This document shows, one piece after another, positions 25,682-33,783 of a stretch of 64,000 nt of DNA. This DNA comes from an uncultured Alphaproteobacteria bacterium. Its GTDB lineage: Bacteria > Pseudomonadota > Alphaproteobacteria > Rs-D84. Within the stretch, counting starts at the first letter, position 1; each line of letters opens with the position of its first letter. The stretch covers positions 1 through 64,000 of the forward strand of contig CAMWON010000003.1 of assembly GCA_947175875.1 (NCBI GenBank). The letters are read 5' to 3'. Made by a program: the position numbers and the translations under genes. Under the pieces are notes generated by a model. That model had not been told where the DNA came from. It ran no database searches and was given only the letters and a program-made list of their open reading frames with translations.

Positions 25682-26617
25682 TTATTTTTTATGCTTTCTG
25701 CGGTCCCGGATTGTATCCAAAATCACCTGAGAGTAATCAGAATACTGGCCCAGTGCATTTTCGAACGCGTGATTTGCACCCTGAATGGACACCAGCTGCT
25801 TGTTTGGAATTGTCAACCCATGAAAGAAGCGCACGTTCTGGTTATAATCCGCCATATCGTCGGCCGAGCCCAATATAAAGTGCAGATACAGCGCCATCCG
25901 CGGGTTTCTGGCGATAAAGTACGACACGCGTCGCGCCAGTTCTTCGCAGTCTGCGCGTTTTGTCCACGGCCCCGGCAGCGGTATGCACAAATTGTACAGA
26001 CACGTCGGGATTTTAAAGGTGTGACGCTCTATCTCGCGCATCTGGGTCGATACCTTGTGCGTCAGCATCTCCCAAGACGAGCCCGACGGGTCGCGCCGCA
26101 TAAATTTTTCGCGCAACAACTGCACCTTTGGCGGTGGCAGAAAGTACGGATTGTTTAACACGATTTCATTGAAATAGTTCCGGATTTCCGGTGAATCTAT
26201 CATCAAATCAGACAATGCGCGACATGATATGGAATGTATCCACCCGATGTTATAGTCGTGGTTAATTGTGCTCAGCGTACGGCAAAAATGCAGCCCAGCG
26301 TCCAGCGCCTGTTTTTGCCGGTCCAGTGTCATGGCGTTTATTTGTTTAACCTGTCCGGCGGTTGCGGACAAATCCACACCTTCCAGTGCGACCACGTCGA
26401 ACCCGTGCGCCAACGCTTTCTGCATCGGTACTTTCATGCATGGTTCAACCGGACTGCCGCCGTATCCGTGTACCAGATAAACGGTTCCGTAAACGGTGTT
26501 TGAGCGCGGCACCTGGGACCAGTATATGTTAGTCAGCGGGCGGGCTTTCTCGTCCTGAATTTGGTGATAATTTGCAAAAAATCCCTTTGATATATTGTTA
26601 TCGTTATTTTCTTCCAT
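25682..26617 (-). CDS. Alpha/beta-hydrolase fold protein with altered nucleophile elbow
   Basis: A 311-residue cytoplasmic protein. The VYLVHGYGGSP oxyanion loop (about residue 45), a GSADDMAD acid loop and a late ANHAFE histidine loop indicate an alpha/beta hydrolase. The expected GxSxG nucleophile elbow reads GWIHSISC, so the serine lacks its flanking glycines and activity is uncertain. ATG 26617 has AGAGAAC upstream; ATG 26647 is an alternative. It stands alone between convergent bamA and the lipoprotein gene. The upstream gap to 26798 contains only a small CGGGTG-type hairpin and a weak promoter-like stretch. Confidence 0.7.
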   Translation of the reverse strand: MEENNDNNISKGFFANYHQIQDEKARPLTNIYWSQVPRSNTVYGTVYLVHGYGGSPVEPCMKVPMQKALAHGFDVVALEGVDLSATAGQVKQINAMTLDRQKQALDAGLHFCRTLSTINHDYNIGWIHSISCRALSDLMIDSPEIRNYFNEIVLNNPYFLPPPKVQLLREKFMRRDPSGSSWEMLTHKVSTQMREIERHTFKIPTCLYNLCIPLPGPWTKRADCEELARRVSYFIARNPRMALYLHFILGSADDMADYNQNVRFFHGLTIPNKQLVSIQGANHAFENALGQYSDYSQVILDTIRDRRKHKK

Positions 26618-26798
26618 AATCTGTTCTCTTGAAATAGGAGCTGTCATAGTACTATTTCTTTGCCTTTTGTCAAATTATTTGTAGTGTTTGCGCCTCTTTT
26701 AGCCTTGACGGGCCGCGCGGAATTTTCTTATAATCAAACAAACGGCGGCATCTGTTTTGCTCGGGTGCCCAAACCCGAATAGGAAAGGGGGAAAAGTG

Positions 26799-26945
26799 AT
26801 GAAGAAAATTATATTGGGCCTGTTTGTGGCGATTGCATTGGCCGGTTGTGGCCAGGTCTATGACCGTGAACCTGTGGGCGTCGGATATGATAATAATGAG
26901 CTAAAGCTTAGCCCTTGCGCCTGCATAATGGTATATCAGGCATAA
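26799..26945 (+). CDS. Small lipoprotein
   Basis: A 48-residue precursor with signal peptide KKIILGLFVAIALAGCGQ and lipobox LAGC, giving a mature lipopeptide of about 32 residues with a second Cys pair near the end (PCAC). ATG 26799 lies behind AAAGGGGG; the upstream ATG at 26757 is less likely. Resembles entericidin-like small lipoproteins in size only. Confidence 0.75.
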   Translation: MKKIILGLFVAIALAGCGQVYDREPVGVGYDNNELKLSPCACIMVYQA

Positions 26946-26973
26946 GGCGACCCGGCCACGCAGGGGAGGGGCG

Positions 26974-27678
26974 ATGTTACCAGAATATCCAGGCAGTTTT
27001 AATACACCGGCATTTCCCGCGGGACGGCGCATCGCTGTTTCCCGTGCGATGGGTGTCGGCATATTGACCGCATTCTTTGTGATTGCATGTCTGTGCGGTC
27101 TGTTGATGTGGGGTGTTCGCTCCATGCGCCTGGACCCGTTTCTGATATCCACCGACAATATTACCGGCACGTGGAGTGTTATCGGGCGCAGTACATGGCG
27201 TGGTCGTGCGGTGTCTGTTTACGACACCATGCAAGAGGCGGTCGCCGGCAACTTTTTCCAAAGCTGGTTTTATATATCCGACTCTGTCGCCGATAACAAC
27301 ATGGTGTGGAGCGCATGCCCGATAGAGGAATGCAGCGGCGCTGAAAGCATGACATACGGCGACCGCAAGTGTGCGATATCCTGCGCCGCGTCGGCGGATT
27401 TGTACGACAAGTTTATCGAGGATGTGATGGAGGTATATCACCGTCGCAGCTCGGCCGGCGAAACATGGGGTGTTATGACCGATACCGTTCAGATAACCCC
27501 AATCGGTGACATTGACGCCGCAAAGGGCGGCGTATGGCGCGTTCAGGCGACGGTGTGGTCCAATATCAACGCCGCGTTTAACGTTGTTGCATTTGTGCGC
27601 ATTGCGCGCAGCGTGGGGCGCTATCCAATGACAATGGGGTATTATGTGTCGGATTTTAACGCATACAGAATAAATTGA
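26974..27678 (+). CDS. VirB8/NTF2-like membrane protein 1
   Basis: A 234-residue protein with one membrane anchor (about residues 25-50) and a periplasmic domain with the VirB8-like pattern (TGTWSVIGRSTWRG...YDTMQEAVAGNFFQSWFYIS), plus four Cys in a central insert. VirB8 proteins link inner-membrane parts of type IV secretion systems, but no other vir/dot genes are here. It overlaps the next gene by 4 bp, so the two probably work together. Confidence 0.6.
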   Translation: MLPEYPGSFNTPAFPAGRRIAVSRAMGVGILTAFFVIACLCGLLMWGVRSMRLDPFLISTDNITGTWSVIGRSTWRGRAVSVYDTMQEAVAGNFFQSWFYISDSVADNNMVWSACPIEECSGAESMTYGDRKCAISCAASADLYDKFIEDVMEVYHRRSSAGETWGVMTDTVQITPIGDIDAAKGGVWRVQATVWSNINAAFNVVAFVRIARSVGRYPMTMGYYVSDFNAYRIN

Positions 27679-28325
27679 TGAGAAAGATTGTATCGTTTTT
27701 TATCGGGCTGTGTATTTTGGCGCTGATGTTCGGGGCGATTGCCGGTGCGGCCGCAATATATGACACCGCGCGCCGGATACGTGTTGAAACATATTTCTTT
27801 CAGCCGAACAACCTGTCGGGCGAGCGCGTCGGCGTTCCGGCCACGCCGGCGGATTTGGGCCCGGACAAGATGCGTCGCCGTCTGGTTGAAAAATACATAT
27901 CGGAATATTTCTATGTCATTCCCGATTCCGCGAATGTAGAGGAACGCATGAGCGCCTTTTCACCGCTGGCCCGCATGTCCACCGCCGACGTTTTTCGCCA
28001 GTGGCAGGAGCAGGAGGGCGCCTATATCCAAACCCTTGCAGGCGAGGGGGGATTTCGCACGGTGCGGCTTGTCGGCGAAATAACCAAACCCGCCGACAGC
28101 GATTTCTGGACCGTGGAATACGAAATGAAGACATGGCGCCATCCCAACGACATGGCCGAAGAACCGATTGTCACGCGTGACGTTTTATATATGGGCCTGT
28201 CCGACCGTTACATGATGGACTTTCGTGAAAATATTGATGTGGCACAGTATTTGGAAGACGGATACGACCCGGCGGCGATTTTCCGCTTTGGCGTGACGGC
28301 AATCGGCAGACAACAGGACAAATAG
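27675..28325 (+). CDS. VirB8/NTF2-like membrane protein 2
   Basis: A 216-residue protein with an N-terminal membrane anchor (residues about 5-28) and a periplasmic domain with RRLVEKYISEYFYVIPD, RMS--DVFRQW and GEITKPADSDFWTVEYE, a VirB8/NTF2-like pattern. Translationally coupled to the preceding gene (ATGA overlap). It probably forms a heteromer with its neighbour in an envelope complex. The function is inferred from fold-like similarity only. Confidence 0.6.
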   Translation: MMRKIVSFFIGLCILALMFGAIAGAAAIYDTARRIRVETYFFQPNNLSGERVGVPATPADLGPDKMRRRLVEKYISEYFYVIPDSANVEERMSAFSPLARMSTADVFRQWQEQEGAYIQTLAGEGGFRTVRLVGEITKPADSDFWTVEYEMKTWRHPNDMAEEPIVTRDVLYMGLSDRYMMDFRENIDVAQYLEDGYDPAAIFRFGVTAIGRQQDK

Positions 28326-28328
28326 CTT

Positions 28329-29105
28329 ATGAAAAAACTGTTATTTTGCATGTTTGGTTTTTGGGCGGCGTGTGCGGTGCCGGCGGCGCGTGGCGACGAC
28401 GGGCCGTTTTTGGACTATGCAATTGAAGACAGCGAGCCTGTGGATATAACCGCGGCGCCGGTGTCCATGAATATGGATGCGGGGGGCGCCAATGTTGCGA
28501 CGTTTGATATTGCGGGGATTATGCTGGGGATGCCGTTCGATGACGTACAAACCCTGTTTTTTAAAGACCACGGCCTGTACGCCCCGCGGGAAAAGAACGC
28601 CATAATATACACGATACACCCCGACTGGAAATATAATTTGGATTACGAGTGCCGCCAGCAGAATATTTTTGCCCCGGCGGAATTGGAAAACTGTATCCGT
28701 TCGCTGGCGCGCCATCGCGGCCTGTTATACGCGTCAGAGGTGCATCTTGTCCGCGCAAACACCGGTGAAACCATAACGGTTTATTTTACCAGCAACGCCA
28801 CCGACAATCTGGTATGGCGCGTGGTATATAACAACGACGTGGACGAGATGGAGGGCTCTGCCGAAAAATTCGAGAACCAGCGCCAGAAAAAGATACTGGC
28901 ATTCTGGCAAAGCGTGCTGGACAAATACGGTGCGCCGAATTCCGGTTCGGACAAATGGATAACGACCACAAATGCGTACGACCCAATGATGACTGCGTAT
29001 TACGGTGCGCTGGATTTGGTGGATGCTGGGCGCAACGCATCCGACCAGGCAAAAAATGTCAGCGACGCCCGCGAGAATTTCAAAGCCAAACCGTATGCTT
29101 TCTAA
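28329..29105 (+). CDS. Periplasmic protein of unknown function
   Basis: A 258-residue protein with a signal peptide (KKLLFCMFGFWAACAVPAARG). The mature part has an IAGIMLGMPFDDV segment resembling short periplasmic repeats in which GM-f-dV begins a structural unit, two Cys (about 100 and 113) and a Lys-rich helix near residue 185. It lies 3 bp behind the second VirB8-like gene and overlaps yraN, so it belongs to that four-gene unit. Confidence 0.65.
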   Translation: MKKLLFCMFGFWAACAVPAARGDDGPFLDYAIEDSEPVDITAAPVSMNMDAGGANVATFDIAGIMLGMPFDDVQTLFFKDHGLYAPREKNAIIYTIHPDWKYNLDYECRQQNIFAPAELENCIRSLARHRGLLYASEVHLVRANTGETITVYFTSNATDNLVWRVVYNNDVDEMEGSAEKFENQRQKKILAFWQSVLDKYGAPNSGSDKWITTTNAYDPMMTAYYGALDLVDAGRNASDQAKNVSDARENFKAKPYAF

Positions 29106-29448
29106 CCGTACTTCTTATCGCACCGGGCTGCTTGCCGAATGGCGGGCCAGATGGATTTTGCGCCTGCACGGTTTCAGAATATTGGAATCCAGATATGTGA
29201 CAGGCCGTCATACGGGCCGCGCAGAAATTGACATTATCGCCCGCCGCGGGAATTTAATGGTGTTTGTAGAGGTAAAATGTCGCCCGACCATTGACGCGGC
29301 ATGGGCGGCGATAACCCCGGCCCAGGTCACGCGCCTGCGCGCGGCGGCATACGGATATATGGCACGTCGGCGCTTTCACGGGGATGCGCGTTTTGATGTG
29401 ATTATTATATGCGGCCGGCACAGTCACTGGGTTCGCGGCGCAATATAA
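29095..29448 (+). CDS. yraN: UPF0102 (YraN) endonuclease-like protein
   Basis: A 117-residue UPF0102 protein with the PD-(D/E)XK-like core: RAEIDIIARR followed by MVFVEVKCR. The role in DNA metabolism is unproven. ATG 29095 is chosen since the family pattern (R-G--AE--A---L---GF-IL) begins there. It overlaps the end of the preceding gene by 11 bp. Confidence 0.9.
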   Translation: MLSNRTSYRTGLLAEWRARWILRLHGFRILESRYVTGRHTGRAEIDIIARRGNLMVFVEVKCRPTIDAAWAAITPAQVTRLRAAAYGYMARRRFHGDARFDVIIICGRHSHWVRGAI

Positions 29449-29517
29449 AAAACTTGAAAACGGACACGATTCCTATTATAATAATCCTGCTTTTTTGAAG
29501 AAAAAGGAGAAAAGAAA

Positions 29518-29667
29518 ATGAAAAAAGTAATGTTGGCTCTGTTTGCCGTTATGACATTGGCTGCGTGCACCGGTTCTTACAAGTCCGGCAACTGCGAATA
29601 TGATTTCTTGCTGCACAAGGATATTTCTATTTCCAAGATTATCGGCAATGCGACCGGTGGTTGCTAA
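29518..29667 (+). CDS. Small lipoprotein
   Basis: A 49-residue precursor: KKVMLALFAVMTLAAC signal with lipobox LAAC, then a Gly/Ser-rich mature peptide with two more Cys. A strong ribosome site (AAAAAGGAGAAAAG) precedes ATG 29518 and a GC-rich terminator follows, so it is a single-gene unit. Confidence 0.75.
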   Translation: MKKVMLALFAVMTLAACTGSYKSGNCEYDFLLHKDISISKIIGNATGGC

Positions 29668-29671
29668 TCCG

Positions 29672-29696
29672 GGGCGCCCATCGGGCGCCTTTTTTA
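29672..29696 (+). terminator. Intrinsic terminator after small lipoprotein gene
   Basis: The stem GGCGCCC/GGGCGCC is followed by TTTTTTATT. Confidence 0.9.
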
Positions 29697-29725
29697 TTGA
29701 TTTTTTTGCCATTTTATGGTATAAT
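29697..29725 (+). promoter_or_regulatory. Promoter of tail-tip-like gene 1
   Basis: TTGATT (29697-29702), a 17-bp spacer and TATAAT (29720-29725). The same promoter, down to TTGATTTTT, lies before the related gene at 50195. Confidence 0.85.
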
Positions 29726-29737
29726 AAAATTAATGTT

Positions 29738-29767
29738 GGCTACGGATTTATTCCGTGGCTTTTTTTA
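29738..29767 (+). terminator. Leader terminator 1 of tail-tip-like gene 1
   Basis: The stem GCTACGGA/TCCGTGGC followed by eight Ts ends a leader of only ~35 nt. A second stem, CCGGC/GCCGG plus seven Ts, follows at 29770-29790. The gene can be expressed only by read-through. Confidence 0.85.
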
Positions 29768-29769
29768 TC

Positions 29770-29790
29770 GCCGGCAATGCCGGTTTTTTT
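29770..29790 (+). terminator. Leader terminator 2 of tail-tip-like gene 1
   Basis: The stem CCGGC/GCCGG with a 3-nt loop, then TTTTTTT, between the first leader terminator and the ribosome site of the gene at 29807. Confidence 0.75.
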
Positions 29791-29806
29791 ATTAAAGGAG
29801 ACAAAT

Positions 29807-30265
29807 ATGTCAAAAAAAGTCCAAATTCGTCGTGGTACCGCGGCCCAGCATGAAACATTTATCGGCGCCGAGGGCGAGATAACAATGGATACAACAAACA
29901 AGACCCTGCGCGTGCACGACGGCGCAACGCCCGGCGGCCATCTGGTTGGCGGCTCTGCGCTGTCGGAAATTGCGGATTATGTTATTGAAACCCAAACGCC
30001 AACCGCCGCTAATAATTATACATGGTATCGAAAATATAAATCGGGATGGATAGAACAGGGCGGCTATGTCTCGGCAACCGGAATCGCCACCGTAACATTG
30101 CCGATACCGCTGACAACATTATTTACATTTTGCCGCGGCCAGACGTCTTTATCCGGCACCAGCACCGCCAGTCACAATACATTGGCCGCCGTTTTCGGCA
30201 GTGCCACCACAACAAGCGTAAATATCAACGGTGGTGGATATTGGTTCGTCAACGGCGTTGCTTAA
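29807..30265 (+). CDS. Tail-fibre-type N-terminal domain protein 1
   Basis: A 152-residue protein. Residues 4-45 (VQIRRGTAAQHETF...GE-TMDTTNKTLRVHDG) match the N-terminal domain shared by Mtd-type and other phage tail-fibre proteins. The C-terminal ~100 residues are a beta-rich Ser/Thr/Gly domain, plausibly a trimeric tip. ATG 29807 follows AAAGGAGACAAAT. Two paralogues are at 43545 and 50195 with unrelated C-terminal parts. No other phage genes are adjacent, so it may be a remnant, an alternative fibre for the prophage, or a domesticated surface protein. Confidence 0.75.
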   Translation: MSKKVQIRRGTAAQHETFIGAEGEITMDTTNKTLRVHDGATPGGHLVGGSALSEIADYVIETQTPTAANNYTWYRKYKSGWIEQGGYVSATGIATVTLPIPLTTLFTFCRGQTSLSGTSTASHNTLAAVFGSATTTSVNINGGGYWFVNGVA

Positions 30266-31224
30266 TGCCCTCTGATTTTTCGGCGCCATTTTTTAACCGG
30301 CACCACTGATGCGGCGATACGGCGCAGCGTGTAAAATTTCGGACGTGATTTTGTATTCGGCTTCGCGGGCTTAAACAGCTCGTCGGTTGTCGAACAAAAA
30401 CAGATTTTCCCACTTAAGTCCGCAATTTTGCGCGCCTGTGCCGGCTCGCTTTCAACAAATATGTTCGTATGGCGCAGACTTTTGTATATTTTCGCCTTGT
30501 GCGATGCGTGCAGGCCTTCCTTACGTCTTTCCTCGGCCGTTTTATTTTCCAGCATGTACAATTTGTCGTACTTTACGCCGTTTCGCTTTAACCATTCCTC
30601 GGTTTCTTTTCTGTATTTCCCCAATCTGGACGTAACCAGCGCGGCCACCTTGTACTGCGGAATATACAGCGGTCTGGCATTTAAAATGAAATCAATATAC
30701 TTTTCCCCGTCGTCGTTTTGGTCTGGTAGTGGATCCATGCATAATACGCCGTCAATATCTAATGCGGCATTTTGCAGAAAAATATGGTTTAAGTAATTCC
30801 ATTGGAAAACGCGGGGCTGTGGCACGGCGCACAGTGCGACATCAACCAGATTTTCCACCCCCGGCTTGTAATATACGGCGCCGTATTTTATGTTGTATTT
30901 TGTGGCAACCGCACTGGCGCCCACGGCGGCGCGTATTTTTTCCATCGCCCGGCCGGAATTCAAGGAATCATCAACTATCAGTACGTTTTTAATTTCCGCG
31001 TCCAAGCTGACCCGGAAAGTCGCTTTGACGGTTTTTGTAAAGCTTTCATCTAAAAATTCGTTTATGCTGCACACCGGTTTTGACAGTGCCAATCCAATCA
31101 TATATGCGGGCACCATGCCGCTGCGCGGAATTCCGACAATTAAATCCACCGGCGGCAGCTTGTGAATATTTGCCTTTATGTCCAGAATTAAATCTTTGTA
31201 TGTTTTATAATGCAAATTATCCAT
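30262..31224 (-). CDS. Phosphoribosyltransferase-HAD fusion
   Basis: A 320-residue protein. The N-terminal half is a type I phosphoribosyltransferase (GIPRSGMVPA near residue 35, PRPP loop VLIVDDSLNSGRA near residue 85). The second half begins like a HAD phosphatase (LDIDGVLCMDP near residue 160). Fusions of this kind occur in surface-polysaccharide loci, where they may supply a phosphorylated sugar or polyol. The ATG at 31224 overlaps the end of the adjacent glycosyltransferase, so it is the last gene of the minus-strand glycan operon. Confidence 0.8.
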   Translation of the reverse strand: MDNLHYKTYKDLILDIKANIHKLPPVDLIVGIPRSGMVPAYMIGLALSKPVCSINEFLDESFTKTVKATFRVSLDAEIKNVLIVDDSLNSGRAMEKIRAAVGASAVATKYNIKYGAVYYKPGVENLVDVALCAVPQPRVFQWNYLNHIFLQNAALDIDGVLCMDPLPDQNDDGEKYIDFILNARPLYIPQYKVAALVTSRLGKYRKETEEWLKRNGVKYDKLYMLENKTAEERRKEGLHASHKAKIYKSLRHTNIFVESEPAQARKIADLSGKICFCSTTDELFKPAKPNTKSRPKFYTLRRIAASVVPVKKWRRKIRGH

Positions 31225-32326
31225 TATATTTAACCCCATCATTGTTTTTCGGCAGTTTCAGGCTTATCAACGGAATTCCCAATAAAGATACTCTTACATG
31301 ATTGTTGCGATATTTTTTTATCCGTGCGACAGGGATACAGTTAAACAGCTTTATCTTTGTCACGGCCGGCTTGCGCAGATTTGTTGTCGCAATATATTCA
31401 TATAACCCGTCGGTGTCATCGCATACAAGGTACGGATATATTTTGGGCTCATATTTTTGCAACATGTCCTTGTGCTTGAATTTTTTGAACAAATCAAGTG
31501 TTGCGTTCATAATCAGCATTCGAGTTTTCGCTTTGGTGGTTCTGAAAAAACAGTAGTGTGCCATAAAGCGAAACATTCCGGCAAATGCGGCATAATAGTC
31601 TTGCTCTGATAGATTCTGTTCGTTCAAGAAATCCAAGATTAAATTGGCGGCTTGTATTTTATGTTCAATTTTATCGTCAGACAAGTACTCCGATGACAGC
31701 GAGCCGGCAACGCGAACATAGTTATAAAATGTATCTGGAACAATCGCTATTTTATTTGCCAATATGGCACATTTTATAACAAATACGGTATCTTCACTGG
31801 AGCTTAACCCCTGCGGGTTTTGTACTTGGTTGTTTTTTATAAACTCGGTTTTATAAATGGCACACCATTGTGTATAGTTAAAAAATATTTTATTTTCTTC
31901 AATTTGTGATAACCATTTCGTAAAGTCCCGCGTTGTGTTGTCCAACATTCTTTCGCGTATATTACCGACTGTAATGTCGGCACCCGTTTCGACGGCCTTG
32001 GCATACAGTTTTTCATAGAAGTCCAAATTTACATAGTCATCCGGGTCAACAAAGCCCAAATACTGACCGCATGCGGCCTTGATTCCGGTATTACGTGCCA
32101 CTGCAACGCCGCTGTTTTTATCCAATGCAATTACATGAATGCGTTTGTCGGCTTGTTCATATTTGCGCAAAATATCCAACGAATTATCCGTTGATTTATC
32201 GTCTATACATATAATTTCAATATCCGACAGTGTTTGCTTAATTAAGCTATCTATACAGCGCTCTAAATATTGCGCAACATTATATACCGGAATGATAACG
32301 CTTATTTTGGGAATAGTATTTATCAT
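31217..32326 (-). CDS. Family 2 glycosyltransferase
   Basis: A 369-residue GT2 enzyme. The GT-A fold starts at residue 7 (ISVIIPVYNVAQYLERCIDSL), with DDKSTDNS, the DXD-region FVDPDDYV, and a C-terminal ~150 residues of unknown role. It transfers a sugar from an NDP donor in glycan synthesis. It overlaps the neighbouring GT2 by 4 bp and is about half identical to it in the first 120 residues, suggesting duplication. Confidence 0.92.
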   Translation of the reverse strand: MINTIPKISVIIPVYNVAQYLERCIDSLIKQTLSDIEIICIDDKSTDNSLDILRKYEQADKRIHVIALDKNSGVAVARNTGIKAACGQYLGFVDPDDYVNLDFYEKLYAKAVETGADITVGNIRERMLDNTTRDFTKWLSQIEENKIFFNYTQWCAIYKTEFIKNNQVQNPQGLSSSEDTVFVIKCAILANKIAIVPDTFYNYVRVAGSLSSEYLSDDKIEHKIQAANLILDFLNEQNLSEQDYYAAFAGMFRFMAHYCFFRTTKAKTRMLIMNATLDLFKKFKHKDMLQKYEPKIYPYLVCDDTDGLYEYIATTNLRKPAVTKIKLFNCIPVARIKKYRNNHVRVSLLGIPLISLKLPKNNDGVKYNG

Positions 32327-33483
32327 TTTGATTTAATCCTTATAATGGGCAGATACATGAAGTTTAATCTATATACACCGTATTCATTTTTTATGCGCAG
32401 TAATTGCAGGCCACACAGTCTTACTATCAATTTTTTCTCTGTATGTTGCAAACGTACAATAGGCAGACAGCCGAACAAGTAAAACGTCTTTCTGATATGC
32501 GTTTTTTTAATTTCTTTCTCCGGTGTCATATTGGACCAGCATTCTATTATTCCTTCTGCGTCATAGGATTGCAGACAGTCGGAAAAATGTTTCCCCCAGC
32601 GTAATGCCAACACTTTTGCGATTTCGGATTTTTTCTTGCATTCCTTAAACAGCTCCACGGTAGCGTTGCCGATATCGTTTCTGCATTTTTTGGAAGTGTT
32701 TTTGCGAAAGTGTGACTCCATTAACCCGATTAACCCGACATAGCGTGATACATAGTCCTTTTCTGAAATGTCGGACGCACGGTTGTATGTTTGTGCCAGC
32801 ATCGCAAAGGCTTTTAATCTTGAGGCTATCTTATGCGGCGGCATTATCTGTTCGTCCAGGCTGCCCTCGCGTCGAATGTAATAATAAAATACGTCGCTAC
32901 GCGTCAACAGCGTGTTCGCATGGCGCAGGCATTCGGTTAAAAATACGGTGTCTTGGCCGCTGATAACATCTACGGGGAAATGCAGTTTATGGCGTTTTAT
33001 CATATCAGCACGGTATATCGCGGTCCACCATTGCCATGCAAAATACCATTTCCCATGTCGTTCAATATTCTTTATTTCATTTGAGTCTGTAAAGGTAACG
33101 CCGTCCAATTTTGTAATCTTTACATTTCCGCGCACCATGTCCGCATTTTCTTTTTTTGCGGTTGCGTACAGTTTTTCGTAAAAATCGGCGTCAATATAAT
33201 CGTCACTGTCCACAAAGCCCAGATATTCGCCCCGCGCGGCGTCAATTCCGGCATTGCGGGCGGTGGCGACACCGCTGTTTTTATCCAGTGAGATTACATG
33301 TATTTGCGGATATTTGTTCTCGTATTCCTGCAAAATTTCCAGCGAATTATCTGTTGACTTGTCGTCTATACAAATAATTTCAATATCGGACAGAGTTTGG
33401 GCGACCAAAGAATCCAAGCAACGTGCCAGATACGGGCCGACATTATAAACGGGAACAACGACAGATATTTTAATATCAGACAT
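32323..33483 (-). CDS. Family 2 glycosyltransferase, first gene of minus-strand operon
   Basis: A 386-residue GT2 enzyme with SVVVPVYNVGPYLARCLDSL, IDDKSTDNSLEIL and VDSDDYIDADFYEKLY. Probable start is ATG 33483 (AAGGA 11 nt upstream); GTG 33492 is possible. Its 5' region contains the left inverted repeat at 33509-33527 and the promoter at 33549-33577, which points at this gene in the assembled orientation. Confidence 0.92.
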   Translation of the reverse strand: MSDIKISVVVPVYNVGPYLARCLDSLVAQTLSDIEIICIDDKSTDNSLEILQEYENKYPQIHVISLDKNSGVATARNAGIDAARGEYLGFVDSDDYIDADFYEKLYATAKKENADMVRGNVKITKLDGVTFTDSNEIKNIERHGKWYFAWQWWTAIYRADMIKRHKLHFPVDVISGQDTVFLTECLRHANTLLTRSDVFYYYIRREGSLDEQIMPPHKIASRLKAFAMLAQTYNRASDISEKDYVSRYVGLIGLMESHFRKNTSKKCRNDIGNATVELFKECKKKSEIAKVLALRWGKHFSDCLQSYDAEGIIECWSNMTPEKEIKKTHIRKTFYLFGCLPIVRLQHTEKKLIVRLCGLQLLRIKNEYGVYRLNFMYLPIIRIKSK

Positions 33484-33508
33484 AATAGCCACTATCCTTG
33501 GGGTGTTT

Positions 33509-33527
33509 CAATCAAAGGTTCGTTAAA
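33509..33527 (+). repeat. Left inverted repeat of invertible promoter element
   Basis: 19 bp, the exact reverse complement of 33597-33615. The wider 22-bp site (33509-33530, CAAT...ATTG) is itself an imperfect dyad, as expected of a serine-invertase crossover site. Confidence 0.85.
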
Positions 33528-33548
33528 TTGTTGCAGTTTACATACCGG

Positions 33549-33577
33549 ACTATAGGTTAATATTCCCACATTGTCAA
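33549..33577 (-). promoter_or_regulatory. Invertible promoter between glycan operons
   Basis: On the minus strand: TTGACA (33577-33572), a 17-bp spacer and TATAGT (33554-33549), a near-consensus sigma70 promoter. It lies wholly between the two 19-bp inverted repeats. As assembled it drives the minus-strand operon (33483 to 30262). Inversion would point it at the CDP-sugar operon starting at 33784. I see no equally good fixed promoter for the plus-strand operon. Confidence 0.8.
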
Positions 33578-33596
33578 CATATTTAACCCGCTCAAC

Positions 33597-33615
33597 TTTA
33601 ACGAACCTTTGATTG
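33597..33615 (-). repeat. Right inverted repeat of invertible promoter element
   Basis: Perfect 19-bp partner of 33509-33527, leaving 69 bp between the arms. Fifteen of its bases (TTAACGAACCTTTGA) recur at 62752-62766 beside a serine recombinase gene. Confidence 0.85.
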
Positions 33616-33627
33616 TTGACGCTTAAA

Positions 33628-33740
33628 AACCGCGATGGGTGCGGTACATCGCAAGATTATCGGAATCAGGTGCCTAGGGGGACTTGATTGTTTGAACACC
33701 CATCACCACAGAATAGGAATAAGTGACTATGGTTTTATGA
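33628..33740 (+). ncRNA. Structured leader of the plus-strand glycan operon
   Basis: The strand GATGGGTG can pair with downstream CACCCATC, or its GCGATG part with nearby CATCGC; the two pairings exclude each other. Inside are AATCAGG/CTTGATT and GATT/AATC hairpins. A terminator-like stem ACCACAG/CTATGGT plus TTTT follows. It lies just outside the invertible element, so a flipped promoter would transcribe it first. It lacks the P1-P2 domain of the other RNA family. Attenuation is inference. Confidence 0.5.
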
Positions 33741-33783
33741 ACGCTAATACATATAATTAGCAATAAAATCAGGGAATTATTTC

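Noticed and set aside
26974-28325. Presence of a full type IV secretion system
   Set aside because: Only VirB8-like proteins are seen; no VirB4, VirB9, VirB10 or VirD4 genes occur in the window.
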